Notes under the pieces: model-generated
Told to the model about the DNA's origin: nothing
Seen by the model: only the letters and a program-made list of their open reading frames with translations
Database searches by the model: none
Position numbers and translations under genes: made by a program
Virus record (IMG/VR): IMGVR_UViG_3300026183_000019
Coordinates: 1 to 35,449 of that record
Strand: one strand, 5' to 3'
Length of the DNA: 35,449 nt
DNA from: a virus
Shown: positions 1-7,305 of the stretch, piece by piece
Layout of the letters: each line of letters begins with the position of its first letter
Position numbering within the stretch: the first letter of the stretch is position 1

Positions 1-1
1 A

Positions 2-898
2 TCTAACTCTCAACATAAACAATTTCCTAGTCACGCTTATGTTAAAGATTTAAAAGAAAACTGGCCAGAGATTTGGAGAAGAGCAGGTACCGGTGGTAAT
101 CCTCCTACTTCATTTACTGGTAATGATGCTTACAACAGATGGACTGCCTACAAAGGTGGAGATAGAAGTGAGTCAGTACTTAACTGGGTTAAGAGAAGAG
201 AACGCTTTATGAATCGTCACAAGAAAAATAACAGACTTAACGGAACTATTGCTGTTATGAAATGGGGCGGTGTAACTTCTGGTGGTGTTTCACAAATGAA
301 GTCAATTGTTAACGATTATAAAAAAGTTATTAGAGAGCGTAGAAAAAAATCTCTTGATTATGCAGAGGAATATTTATTAAAAGCAATATCTGACCAAGCT
401 AGAGCAGGTCTTACTAGAAAAGTAGAAGACCATAATAAAAATAATCCTAATCATAGAGCAACACTTCGTATGCTAATTGCGGTATATAACAGAGGAATAG
501 GTGCTTACAGAACCAATCCGGGTTCAGTAAGAGGTAATGTGAGTTCAGCAGAGCAATGGGCAATGGCTAGAGTTAATGGATTTTTAAGAGCGTTGAGAAC
601 AGGTAAGTTCAGAAGAAAACCTTATGACCAAGACTTGTTGCCTAGCTCACATCCATTATCATCAAAAAAATCTGGTAACAAAGCAGAATCAGTAAGAGTA
701 GGTCAAGCTGTAAGCTGGTCAATCAACAAAGACCCAGACCCACCTTCAATTGTTCATGGTATTGTTACATCAGTAAATGATGATGAAGCCATAATGCAAG
801 TATGGGCTAGACTAGAAAATGGCGACCATAAAAAGACTGATAGAAAAGTCACTATGCCAATTTCAAAGCTAAGAATAATATCAGACTTTAGACAATAA
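2..898 (+). CDS. Conserved phage protein with C-terminal Tudor-like domain (5' end missing)
   Basis: The frame is open from the first bases of the window, so the gene starts upstream; 298 residues are visible. An internal ATG at 209 is not the likely start, because the upstream stretch reads as good protein (PEIWRRAG, GNDAYNRW, then a basic RRERF segment). The middle (about residues 70-220) contains MKWGG, NPGSVRG, EQWAMARVNGFLRALRTG and DLLPSSHPL. From memory these belong to a widespread but functionally uncharacterised phage domain. The last 65 residues, from GQAVSW to MPISKLRI, look like the small beta-barrel of DUF2945/HVA1 Tudor-like domains, which often sit at the ends of phage head proteins. 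It lies just before the prohead protease, so a head-assembly or portal-associated role is likely. The family name is a recollection; the position is seen directly. Confidence 0.75.
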   Translation, partial: SNSQHKQFPSHAYVKDLKENWPEIWRRAGTGGNPPTSFTGNDAYNRWTAYKGGDRSESVLNWVKRRERFMNRHKKNNRLNGTIAVMKWGGVTSGGVSQMKSIVNDYKKVIRERRKKSLDYAEEYLLKAISDQARAGLTRKVEDHNKNNPNHRATLRMLIAVYNRGIGAYRTNPGSVRGNVSSAEQWAMARVNGFLRALRTGKFRRKPYDQDLLPSSHPLSSKKSGNKAESVRVGQAVSWSINKDPDPPSIVHGIVTSVNDDEAIMQVWARLENGDHKKTDRKVTMPISKLRIISDFRQ

Positions 899-923
899 AA
901 AACTAAAATCTGAAATCGTATCA

Positions 924-965
924 TATAATAGTTAAAACGCACATCTGAATAATCTATTGTACAAT
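924..965 (+). promoter_or_regulatory. Possible promoter boxes before the protease gene
   Basis: The 84-base gap before the protease gene holds a perfect TATAAT at 924-929 and TTG-TACAAT at 957-965. Neither has a convincing TTGACA-like -35 at 16-18 bases. A Shine-Dalgarno GAAGG (974-978) follows before the ATG at 983. The TTGTAnnnT form recurs before the genes at 4427 and 7306. Confidence 0.3.
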
Positions 966-982
966 TTAAGATTGAAGGATGT

Positions 983-2164
983 ATGAATAACGAATCTAAA
1001 AATATCGACATAGAGTTGAAAGATGACTCTGGTCAAGTAGAAGCAGTTTTCAGTATATTCAATTCCCTTGACAGTGATGGGGATGTTGTTATGCCTGGAG
1101 CTGTCAAATCTGGTTTTAAAAATAACCAAGTTCCAATGGTATGGTCTCACAAATGGGATATGCCAATTGGTAAAGGAACTATCGCACAAGATGACGATAA
1201 AGCAGTTTTCAAAGGTGAGTTCTTTATGGACACCGAGTCTGGTAAAGAAGCTTACAACCTAGTTAAGAATATGGGCGATATGCAACAATGGTCATTCGGC
1301 TATAAAGTTAACGATTCAGATTTTGGTAAGGCAAAAGATAAAGGCGGAGACGATACAAACGCTAGATATCTAAAAGACCTTACTGTTTACGAAGTCTCTC
1401 CAGTACTTGTTGGAGCAAATCAAGACACATACACATTAGCTATCAAATCAAACACAGAGTTGTTGAAAGAAATAACTGATGTTAAAGGTGATGAAAAAGA
1501 ATCATCTGGATGTGGCGCAAATTGTGGTTGCAGTCAAAAAAGTTATGGAGATGACGAAGAAGAAATGAAATCTTGTAAGTATCACGACGGTGGTCCTTGC
1601 ATGAAAATGGAGGATGATAAAAAAGAAATGAAGAGTGAAGAAGATTTAGAAGTTTCACAGGAAGACAGCAAGTCTTTCTCTGAAGAAGTCATAGATGTGC
1701 TTGCTGCATTAGATGACTTAGTAGCCCGAGCAAAGGCAATATCTATGCTCCGTGGTGAAGATGGTAGGAAATTAGGCGTAAAAGCCACCGAAGCACTTCG
1801 TGCAGTCGCAGACGACTTGAACGACGCTTGGACCGAGATTGATGAGTTCATCGGAAATGTCGGAACTGAGGGTGCTTTGGAGTTAGAAGTAGAAGAAGAA
1901 CTTGTGGAAGATGAACAAGCTGAAACAGAAGAGGTAGCTGAGGCTTCAACTGATACTATTGATGTTGAAACTGAAGTCGAAGAAGTTACTGAGGAAGAAG
2001 CACCAGCAGAGGAACCTGCTGTTGAAGAACCGGAAGATGAAGCTGCTGAAGAAGAAACTCCAGAAGATAACACTGATTCCTCTGACGAAGAATTTGACGC
2101 TGAGTGGATAAGGGCTCAACAAATCATTGCTGAATCCTTAGCCGAAGAAATAGAAGAAGTATAA
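983..2164 (+). CDS. Prohead protease (HK97 family, peptidase S78) with acidic scaffold-like C-terminus
   Basis: The protein (393 residues) is the capsid maturation protease, which cleaves the capsid delta domain and itself inside the procapsid. The N-terminal 155 residues carry the S78 pattern: a DGDVVMPGA segment, His56 in VWSHKWD, Ser104 in QWSFGYKV and Glu137 in YEVSPV, matching the expected His/Ser active site. Residues 177-206 form a cysteine cluster (C177, C181, C183, C198, H201, C206), unusual for this family. Residues 225-290 look helical, and about 290-393 are extremely rich in Glu, as expected of an internal scaffold. No separate scaffold gene is visible, so protease and scaffold are probably fused, as in some HK97-like phages. 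The start at 983 is supported by GAAGG five bases upstream. The major capsid gene follows after 26 bases. Confidence 0.9.
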   Translation: MNNESKNIDIELKDDSGQVEAVFSIFNSLDSDGDVVMPGAVKSGFKNNQVPMVWSHKWDMPIGKGTIAQDDDKAVFKGEFFMDTESGKEAYNLVKNMGDMQQWSFGYKVNDSDFGKAKDKGGDDTNARYLKDLTVYEVSPVLVGANQDTYTLAIKSNTELLKEITDVKGDEKESSGCGANCGCSQKSYGDDEEEMKSCKYHDGGPCMKMEDDKKEMKSEEDLEVSQEDSKSFSEEVIDVLAALDDLVARAKAISMLRGEDGRKLGVKATEALRAVADDLNDAWTEIDEFIGNVGTEGALELEVEEELVEDEQAETEEVAEASTDTIDVETEVEEVTEEEAPAEEPAVEEPEDEAAEEETPEDNTDSSDEEFDAEWIRAQQIIAESLAEEIEEV

Positions 2165-2190
2165 GCAATATAGATTGGAGAAATCTAAAA

Positions 2191-3432
2191 ATGAGTAACA
2201 CAAACGAACTCATGGACCAAATTGCTGCTAAAAGAGCAGAATTAAAATCTGTCTTTGAAGCCAACGAAGACGGCAAGTACACCTCTGAACAAAAAGAGGA
2301 AATTAAGTCAAGAAATGACGAACTTGCTGAATTAGTTGAAGACCTTTCCATTGAGAAGAAAAAAGCTTCCAATGAAAAAGCTCTCAAAGAAGATTCAAAG
2401 CCAGTTGCAGAAATGCCACTAGCTGGTGAATCAGCAGAAGTTAAATCTGTTGGTGAGCAATTTGTTCAAACCGACGCATATAAAAATTATATGGAGGGCG
2501 GTGTTAAAGGTGTAGATTCTCGTATTGAGACAAAAACAACTTTGACAACTACAGGATATCCACCAGAGGTTTTAAGAACCCCGGGTATCTTGGAAACAGC
2601 TCTTAGAGACCCAAATGCTGTTATATCATTATTTGATGTAATCAACAGTGACCAAAATGCATTCAGCTATTTGGAAGAAACAACCTTCACAAATAATGCA
2701 GCTGAAGCTGCTGAAGGTTCTGCTGTTGGAGAAGCAGCTTTGGCTTTCACAGAGCAAACAGAAGCTATCCGTAAAATGGGTATCTTCATTCCTGTAACAG
2801 ACGAATTACTTGCAGACGAAAGTGGTATCCAAGGATACATTAACTCTCGTCTACAAACAATGATAAGACTTCGTTTGGACAACCAACTCCTTAATGGTGA
2901 TGGAACTGCTCCAAACCTAGAAGGTATCTTAGACGCTGGTAAAGCTTCTGTCGGTTCTACTGACTTTAGCGCTTACGCAGGAACTTTAGGAAAAATTGGT
3001 GCACTTTATGGAGCAATCACAGACATCAGAGTCAACGCATTTACAGAGCCAGACGCTATTGTAATGCACCCTAATGACTGGAATGATGTTGTGACTTCTG
3101 TAGGTGCAGACTTCGCAGGTACATCCAGTGCTGGCTACACAGAAAAGTCACCACTTTTCGTAGCAGCTGGTGGTATGGGCGCAGGTCCTTCAGCTCAAAT
3201 CTGGGGACTAAAAGTCGTTCCTACAACCGCAATTGCCGCAGGAACAGTTCTTGTTGGTAAATTCGGTGGTGGTGAAGCAGCTAACTTAGTTATGAGACAA
3301 GGTATGGAATTAGCCGTATCTGACTCCCATAGCGATTTCTTTATTAAGAATCAATTAGCTATCAGAGCTACCATGAGAGTCGGTTTCCCTGTTTACAGAG
3401 AAGCAGCTTTCCATAAAATCACTAACTTCTAA
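2191..3432 (+). CDS. Major capsid protein, HK97 fold
   Basis: This is the shell subunit (413 residues). Residues 1-75 are charged and helical (a Glu/Lys-rich coiled coil), as in the HK97 delta domain removed by the protease. Residues from about 105 carry the HK97 capsid signature: GYPPEVLRTPGI, then LRDPNAVISLFDVI, an E-loop region, GIFIPVTDELLAD, a spine-helix region with LRLDNQLLNGDG and LEGIL, the PDAIVMHPNDW segment, and a C-terminus with QLAIRATMRVGFPVYREAAF. The length is normal for the Phage_capsid family. GGAG at 2177-2180, ten bases before the ATG, fixes the start. A strong terminator follows 22 bases after the stop, so this transcript can end here, consistent with capsid protein being needed in large amounts. 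Confidence 0.95.
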   Translation: MSNTNELMDQIAAKRAELKSVFEANEDGKYTSEQKEEIKSRNDELAELVEDLSIEKKKASNEKALKEDSKPVAEMPLAGESAEVKSVGEQFVQTDAYKNYMEGGVKGVDSRIETKTTLTTTGYPPEVLRTPGILETALRDPNAVISLFDVINSDQNAFSYLEETTFTNNAAEAAEGSAVGEAALAFTEQTEAIRKMGIFIPVTDELLADESGIQGYINSRLQTMIRLRLDNQLLNGDGTAPNLEGILDAGKASVGSTDFSAYAGTLGKIGALYGAITDIRVNAFTEPDAIVMHPNDWNDVVTSVGADFAGTSSAGYTEKSPLFVAAGGMGAGPSAQIWGLKVVPTTAIAAGTVLVGKFGGGEAANLVMRQGMELAVSDSHSDFFIKNQLAIRATMRVGFPVYREAAFHKITNF

Positions 3433-3439
3433 AGTTAGT
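3421..3439 (+). repeat. 8-bp inverted repeat over the capsid stop codon
   Basis: ACTAACTT (3421-3428) and AAGTTAGT (3432-3439) are exact inverted copies with a 3-base loop; the TAA stop (3430-3432) lies in the loop and stem. It sits 16 bases before the terminator hairpin and could protect the 3' end of the message or slow termination. It could also be chance. Confidence 0.4.
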
Positions 3440-3454
3440 TTAGATTTATACATT

Positions 3455-3485
3455 AGAGCGGGGTTAAACCCGCTCTTTTGTTTTT
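3455..3485 (+). terminator. Rho-independent terminator after the capsid gene
   Basis: AGAGCGGG (3455-3462) pairs with CCCGCTCT (3469-3476) across a 6-base loop, giving an 8-bp stem with five G-C pairs. It is followed by TTTGTTTTT. It is the only strong intrinsic terminator I found in the window. It separates capsid-gene expression from the connector and tail genes. Confidence 0.9.
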
Positions 3486-3491
3486 ATAGTG

Positions 3492-3497
3492 TAAAAT
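3492..3497 (+). promoter_or_regulatory. Possible -10 box (TAAAAT) before the small basic gene
   Basis: TG-TAAAAT lies ten bases before the ATG at 3507 and just after the terminator; TATAGT at 3485-3490 is a second candidate. No Shine-Dalgarno site separates it from the ATG, so a transcript starting here would have a leader of about three bases. Confidence 0.35.
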
Positions 3498-3506
3498 TAG
3501 AACATC

Positions 3507-3764
3507 ATGTCAGATTATATTAAACCAAAGAAAAGCATTTGGAAAATGAAAGATGGTTCCATTTGGGAAGGTCCTTTATCAGAACTTCCTAAGTCTGGAG
3601 CTTCTCTCATTGCTAAAGCAGGTAAAGAATATCCAGCTGATTGGCTCAAAGAGCAAGGTTGGGGTAAAGAGGAGAAGAAAGAAAAATCTGCTCCTAAGAA
3701 AAAAGCTGCTAAAAAAGCACCAGAAACCAAAGCTGTTAAACCAGAAGATACAGAAGATAAGTAA
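3507..3764 (+). CDS. Small basic protein of unknown function between capsid and connector
   Basis: An 85-residue protein. Residues 1-52 form a compact, Trp-rich part (SIWKMKDGSIWEG, ADWLKEQGWG). Residues 53-85 are a Lys/Ala/Pro-rich tail (KKKAAKKAP) that looks disordered. No family is recognised. Position suggests a minor head or neck protein, or a nucleic-acid-binding accessory. It has no clear Shine-Dalgarno site; a TAAAAT box lies ten bases upstream of the ATG. Its stop (3762-3764) overlaps the AAGGAG Shine-Dalgarno site of the connector gene, so the two genes are probably translated together. An overlapping frame at 3553-3774 is a shadow. Confidence 0.75.
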   Translation: MSDYIKPKKSIWKMKDGSIWEGPLSELPKSGASLIAKAGKEYPADWLKEQGWGKEEKKEKSAPKKKAAKKAPETKAVKPEDTEDK

Positions 3765-3774
3765 GGAGTCCTAA

Positions 3775-4419
3775 ATGGCTCTTTGTAGCGTTGGTGATGT
3801 AGAGCAATTCTTACAGGTAGATTTAAACTCTACTGTAGAAGCTTCAGTCACAAATACTTTTATACCTTATGTTGACGCGGCTATTAAGCGTTATCTAGGT
3901 CATGATGTAGAAAAAGCAACTTATACAGAAGTATTTGACGGAAATGAACAACAAGACTTATTTTTAAGGCATGTTCCTGTTGCCTCTATAACTTCTATTA
4001 CTGAAGATAGTAATGCACTTACTGAAGGCAATGAGAGTGACTATGTTTCTTACACCAACGGAAGATTAAGAAGAATAGTTATTCGTTGGTCTGGTATAAA
4101 ACCTAAAAATATTTCAGTTACTTATGTTGGCGGTTACGAAGCTGCTGACATTCCAGAACAAATCAAACAAACTTCTGCACGAGCCGCAGCTCGTTTAGTT
4201 ATGACTTCTTTACAGATTTCAGCAAAAGCTGACACTGGAGAAGTTTCAAGTCACTTAGCTGACAATACAACAACACAAAGTTTTGACATACCTCTTACTG
4301 AAAGGGTGGGAGATTATGATGTTGCTTTTGGTGATGTAATTATACAAAACCTGCAACCTGTTCTTACTAATGCAGATATGGCATTATTAAACCCCTTTCG
4401 TTCAAGATTCTTTGTATAA
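3775..4419 (+). CDS. Head-tail connector (gp6-like adaptor)
   Basis: The protein (214 residues) is expected to form the ring under the portal. The start MALCSVGDVEQFL, the helix FIPYVDAAIKRYLGHD (residues 30-45), the DLFLRHVPVASITSITED strand pair and YVGGYEAADIPEQIKQTSARAAARL are characteristic of HK97 gp6/SPP1 gp15-like connectors. The start is set by a textbook AAGGAG (3763-3768) six bases before the ATG. The remaining neck genes would normally follow at once, but here four accessory genes (4427-7283) intervene before the head-closure gene at 7306. The family assignment rests on sequence pattern and gene order. Confidence 0.8.
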   Translation: MALCSVGDVEQFLQVDLNSTVEASVTNTFIPYVDAAIKRYLGHDVEKATYTEVFDGNEQQDLFLRHVPVASITSITEDSNALTEGNESDYVSYTNGRLRRIVIRWSGIKPKNISVTYVGGYEAADIPEQIKQTSARAAARLVMTSLQISAKADTGEVSSHLADNTTTQSFDIPLTERVGDYDVAFGDVIIQNLQPVLTNADMALLNPFRSRFFV

Positions 4420-4420
4420 T
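4415..4420 (+). promoter_or_regulatory. TATAAT box placed for a leaderless transcript of the HTH/zinc-ribbon gene
   Basis: A perfect TATAAT overlaps the stop of the connector gene. The ATG of the next gene is exactly seven bases after the last T, where transcription would be expected to begin. There is no Shine-Dalgarno site. No good -35 is seen. The same seven-base geometry occurs at 7294-7306 and 29215-29227. Confidence 0.5.
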
Positions 4421-4426
4421 TAAAGT

Positions 4427-5071
4427 ATGGTACATAGAAAAGCTCCTTCCCTAGAGGAAGCTAGGGAACTCTTTTTAGCAGACCCTAATAAAATGCTACA
4501 GTCATGGGCAGATGAATGGGGTGTAACACATGAAAGAGTTAGACAATTAAGAATAGAATCGGGCGTACCTCAACGAGGTGCTTATAACGAAGAAACAGCA
4601 GAAGCTATTTTAGAAATTATTCGTACAGGTAGAGGTGGTCTAACAACTCCAAGAACTTACGAAGGTCAACCTATTGGCTTAGAAAGATTTAAAACTTGGA
4701 TAGAAGAAGAAGAGGGTTTGAAAGAGCGTGTTGAAAAAGCACAAAAAGAAGCTCTTAAAAACTTAAAAGACCCTATTGAAAAAGAATGTAAGTATTGTCG
4801 TGAATGGAAACCTATAGAAGAATATTCTAGAAATCAAAAATACTTAGATGGTCTTTCTCGTTTTTGCAAAGATTGCATGATTATTTTAAAAGAGAAAAAA
4901 GAAGAACTAGGTGATGATAAAATGAAATTATGTTTATCCTGTAAGAAAGATAAGAAAACTTCAGAGTTTTCAAAAAATCCTAACGCACAAGATAAACTTA
5001 AAATATTCTGTAAAGAATGTCATAAAGCATTTAAACGCAGAAAAAGGAGACAAAGTAGGAATGAAATTTAA
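4427..5071 (+). CDS. Putative DNA-binding protein: helix-turn-helix plus two zinc ribbons
   Basis: A 214-residue protein in two parts. Residues 21-46 form a helix-turn-helix resembling sigma-70 region 4 (SWADEWGVTHERVRQLRIES). Residues 121-150 and 169-198 are two tandem zinc ribbons with identical spacing, Cys-x2-Cys-x22-Cys-x2-Cys (C121, C124, C147, C150; C169, C172, C195, C198). Such ribbons accompany HNH nucleases and phage regulators, but I see no HNH or GIY-YIG catalytic motif here. The C-terminus is very basic (KRRKRRQSR). It opens the accessory island and overlaps the next gene by 11 bases. Regulator or DNA-binding partner of the island is the best guess; a nuclease relic is an alternative. 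A TATAAT box ends seven bases before its ATG. Confidence 0.8.
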   Translation: MVHRKAPSLEEARELFLADPNKMLQSWADEWGVTHERVRQLRIESGVPQRGAYNEETAEAILEIIRTGRGGLTTPRTYEGQPIGLERFKTWIEEEEGLKERVEKAQKEALKNLKDPIEKECKYCREWKPIEEYSRNQKYLDGLSRFCKDCMIILKEKKEELGDDKMKLCLSCKKDKKTSEFSKNPNAQDKLKIFCKECHKAFKRRKRRQSRNEI

Positions 5072-5867
5072 GTTCAATAAGAAACAGACAATAGAATTTA
5101 AAACAGACATAATGGGTTTAGCAAAATTTGCACCTGTTGTACCAGCACAAGAAGCAGTGCCAGATTGGTTTAAAGAGATGAAGCACTATATGGAGGAAAA
5201 ACCACAAGGTTGGAATCCACAAGCCATGCCCGGTCAAGCTAAAAATCTATTTGGAAAAATGGGTAAGACTGCACAAAATATGTTTTATTCATTTACTGTA
5301 AAAAGATGTCCAGCAATAGTAGATATCATGACAGAAGGTTTTGTAATTCCTATGTGGTCTGACTTTTTACTACAAAGAGGTTTTCCGCCTAACATGGGTG
5401 GAGAAGAAATACTAGAATGGGATAACAGAGATTTTCCCTATGGTGCTTCTTTTCATGAAAATAATCAAATATACAATTGGGACTTACCTTCAAAAAGTAC
5501 TTACAAACATCCACTTAAGTTTCATAGTCCTTGGAAGTTTTTTACTCCAAAAGGATATTCAACATTGTTTATACCTTACAACTATAACTTTCAATCAGAT
5601 TATTCAGTGCTTCCCGGAATTGTAGAAACTGATACTTGGCACGAAGTAAACTTTCCTACACTTATTCATAAGAAAAAAGATTTTATGATAAAAAGAGGAA
5701 CACCTTTTGTTCAAGCAATTCCTTTTAAAAGAAGCAAGTGGAATTTAAAAATGGATATGGTAACACAAGAAGAAAAAAATGCTGAGGACGCTAGAAAGAA
5801 TTTTACTAGTGGTAACTTTAACCAAGGGTATAGAAAAGCAACTAAGTTGGATTTTGACAATGCCTAG
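5061..5867 (+). CDS. DUF6065-like protein common in marine phages
   Basis: A 268-residue protein of unknown biochemical role. Three blocks stand out: TVKRCPAIVDIMTEGFVIP (79-97), FHSPWKFFTPKGYSTLFIP (154-172), and LPGIVETDTWHEVNFP (184-199) with IKRGTPFVQAIPFKR (210-224). From memory, this series recurs in proteins of marine T4-like and related phages, sometimes labelled DUF6065. The G-T-P-F-V-Q-A-I-P-F block recalls the beta-barrel core of dUTPase-like folds, but no dUTPase active-site motifs are evident. AAGGAGA (5044-5050) lies ten bases before the ATG. It overlaps the previous gene by 11 bases and the next by 8, so it is co-translated with the island. Confidence 0.8.
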   Translation: MKFKFNKKQTIEFKTDIMGLAKFAPVVPAQEAVPDWFKEMKHYMEEKPQGWNPQAMPGQAKNLFGKMGKTAQNMFYSFTVKRCPAIVDIMTEGFVIPMWSDFLLQRGFPPNMGGEEILEWDNRDFPYGASFHENNQIYNWDLPSKSTYKHPLKFHSPWKFFTPKGYSTLFIPYNYNFQSDYSVLPGIVETDTWHEVNFPTLIHKKKDFMIKRGTPFVQAIPFKRSKWNLKMDMVTQEEKNAEDARKNFTSGNFNQGYRKATKLDFDNA

Positions 5868-6105
5868 ATACGATTACCAATGTATATTGCATAGATGTTC
5901 TTTTGAATGGGAAGTTAGTCATTCTATTACAGAAGACCCATTAATTAAATGTCCTAAGTGTAATTCACACGCTAAAAGACAGATTGGAAAAAATATTAGG
6001 TTTGAAACTCCTGTAGATGTTGAGTGGGAAAAAGACCCAAGTAATTTGTCTGAAAAATCTTATAAACAATTTCAAAAAGCTAAGAAGAAAAAATACAGAT
6101 GGTAA
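5860..6105 (+). CDS. Small FmdB-like zinc-ribbon protein
   Basis: An 81-residue protein beginning MPRYDYQC, the standard start of FmdB-type putative regulatory zinc ribbons. Probable metal ligands are C8, C13 (or H11, since the usual Cys-x2-Cys is here C-I-L-H-R-C), C31 and C34 (CPKC). The tail is basic and aromatic (KKKKYRW). A longer frame reaching back to 5779 exists, but the FmdB pattern fixes the start at 5860, overlapping the previous stop by 8 bases. The ATG of the next gene overlaps its stop by 7 bases. Function is unknown; FmdB-like ribbons are often passenger genes in phages and may act in regulation or protein contacts. Confidence 0.8.
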   Translation: MPRYDYQCILHRCSFEWEVSHSITEDPLIKCPKCNSHAKRQIGKNIRFETPVDVEWEKDPSNLSEKSYKQFQKAKKKKYRW

Positions 6106-7283
6106 TGGACAAAGGTACAGAAGAAGTTGTATCTGGAGTAGGTAGATACTTTTTTAACTATAAAAGCTATGCAATAATTAGAGACCCAATACAAACTAAA
6201 AACTTTTTACTTGTTATGTATGTGCCTATTAGAGACTTGACTTTTGATAGACCTGCGCAAAAACAATTAATACCAATACACCCTAATTGCAATATTGTAG
6301 ATTACGATACAAAAGTAGCAGACGAAATAATTAGAAGTGTTAAAGAAGAGTACGGAGAAAAAGGAACATTTCACTTAAAGTCACAAGGTATAAAAATATA
6401 CTGTTCTGATGTAGAAGTAAATGAATCAGCTGAAAGAGTTACTGTAACTATAAAAGACCCAGATACACAAGGAATTATTGATGGTGCTAATTTATATACT
6501 CTTGTAAAAGATATGAGAGTAGAAGATGTTGCTAAAAATTCTTTTATTAAGGTTGAACTAATAATTGGACACGACGCAGACTTATCTGATGATTTGACTG
6601 CAACACTAGACAGTAAACTAACATCTCGTAAAGATGTTAATGTATCTAATAAAGAGCTTGCTTGGCTAGATGAAATAATTGATGAAACAGATTACAAAGA
6701 CCAATTAGACGCTGTATATGTTCTTGGCCTTATAGATTTATTAAGAAGTAATCAATATGACGCAGAAGTAGAGAACCAACCAATATATCCATATTGGGAT
6801 AAGCAAAGAGTATTAGAGATGTATAGAGATAATCCTAAAGGATATCAGCAATATAAAACTATTGTAAAAGACATACTTTATTTATACGATTATATAAATT
6901 TTAAAACTCAAGAGATATGGCCATCTAAAAAGGGAAGTATAGGAAGTTTAGGTATAGCTACTTCTTACAAGCAAAAAGGTTATGACTTTCCTTTACTTGG
7001 TAAAAAAATGGACTACAAGTTACATGACGCAGTTAGTTTTATTATTATGAATGGATTTAGGTCGTTTGTGATATTTAATCCCGACGGAACAGCTAGATGG
7101 TCAAAAGATTTTAAAAAAGTACTTTCTCTCTATGAAATTATCGGTGCAGAGATAATTAACATAATTAGAGATTACAGCGCTCAAATGGGACATAACCCTC
7201 ACTTACTTGGTAAAAATAAAATGCTTTACAGTATTGTTTATAAAGAATTTATGATGGGAGATATGCTTAACCAATTTTTATAA
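6099..7283 (+). CDS. AIPR/DGQHR-like protein (abortive-infection related family)
   Basis: A 394-residue protein. Spaced blocks resemble the AIPR family (abortive infection phage resistance, PF10592) and the related DGQHR/DndB fold: FHLKSQGIKIYC (91-102, cf. F..NNGI.I.), GIIDGANLY (125-133, cf. IVDGQHT), FIKVELIIGHD (149-159) and LTSRKDVNVSNKEL (174-187, cf. I...N....V...SL). AIPR proteins are usually longer, and their biochemical role is not settled; members occur in anti-phage loci. Here the gene ends the accessory island, overlaps the zinc-ribbon gene by 7 bases and precedes the head-closure gene by 22. Possible roles are superinfection exclusion, DNA-modification sensing or counter-defence. 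The family match is by eye and could be wrong; residues 200-394 show no motif I recognise. Confidence 0.6.
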   Translation: MVMDKGTEEVVSGVGRYFFNYKSYAIIRDPIQTKNFLLVMYVPIRDLTFDRPAQKQLIPIHPNCNIVDYDTKVADEIIRSVKEEYGEKGTFHLKSQGIKIYCSDVEVNESAERVTVTIKDPDTQGIIDGANLYTLVKDMRVEDVAKNSFIKVELIIGHDADLSDDLTATLDSKLTSRKDVNVSNKELAWLDEIIDETDYKDQLDAVYVLGLIDLLRSNQYDAEVENQPIYPYWDKQRVLEMYRDNPKGYQQYKTIVKDILYLYDYINFKTQEIWPSKKGSIGSLGIATSYKQKGYDFPLLGKKMDYKLHDAVSFIIMNGFRSFVIFNPDGTARWSKDFKKVLSLYEIIGAEIINIIRDYSAQMGHNPHLLGKNKMLYSIVYKEFMMGDMLNQFL

Positions 7284-7293
7284 CATCCTGTTG

Positions 7294-7299
7294 TAAAGT
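7294..7299 (+). promoter_or_regulatory. TAAAGT box placed for a leaderless head-closure transcript
   Basis: TTG-TAAAGT lies in the 22-base gap after the island. The ATG at 7306 is seven bases after the last T, the same geometry as at 4415-4427. No Shine-Dalgarno site precedes this ATG. It would restart expression of the neck genes downstream of the inserted island. Confidence 0.4.
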
Positions 7300-7305
7300 A
7301 TAGTT

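Noticed and set aside
1582-2073. Long antisense frame rich in Ser (163 codons)
   Set aside because: It mirrors the Glu/Ala-rich C-terminus of the protease gene (GAA read backwards as TTC, GCT as AGC); low complexity and no start signal.
5779-6105. Longer version of the FmdB-like gene
   Set aside because: The extra 27 residues overlap the upstream gene heavily and lie before the characteristic MPRYDYQC start at 5860.
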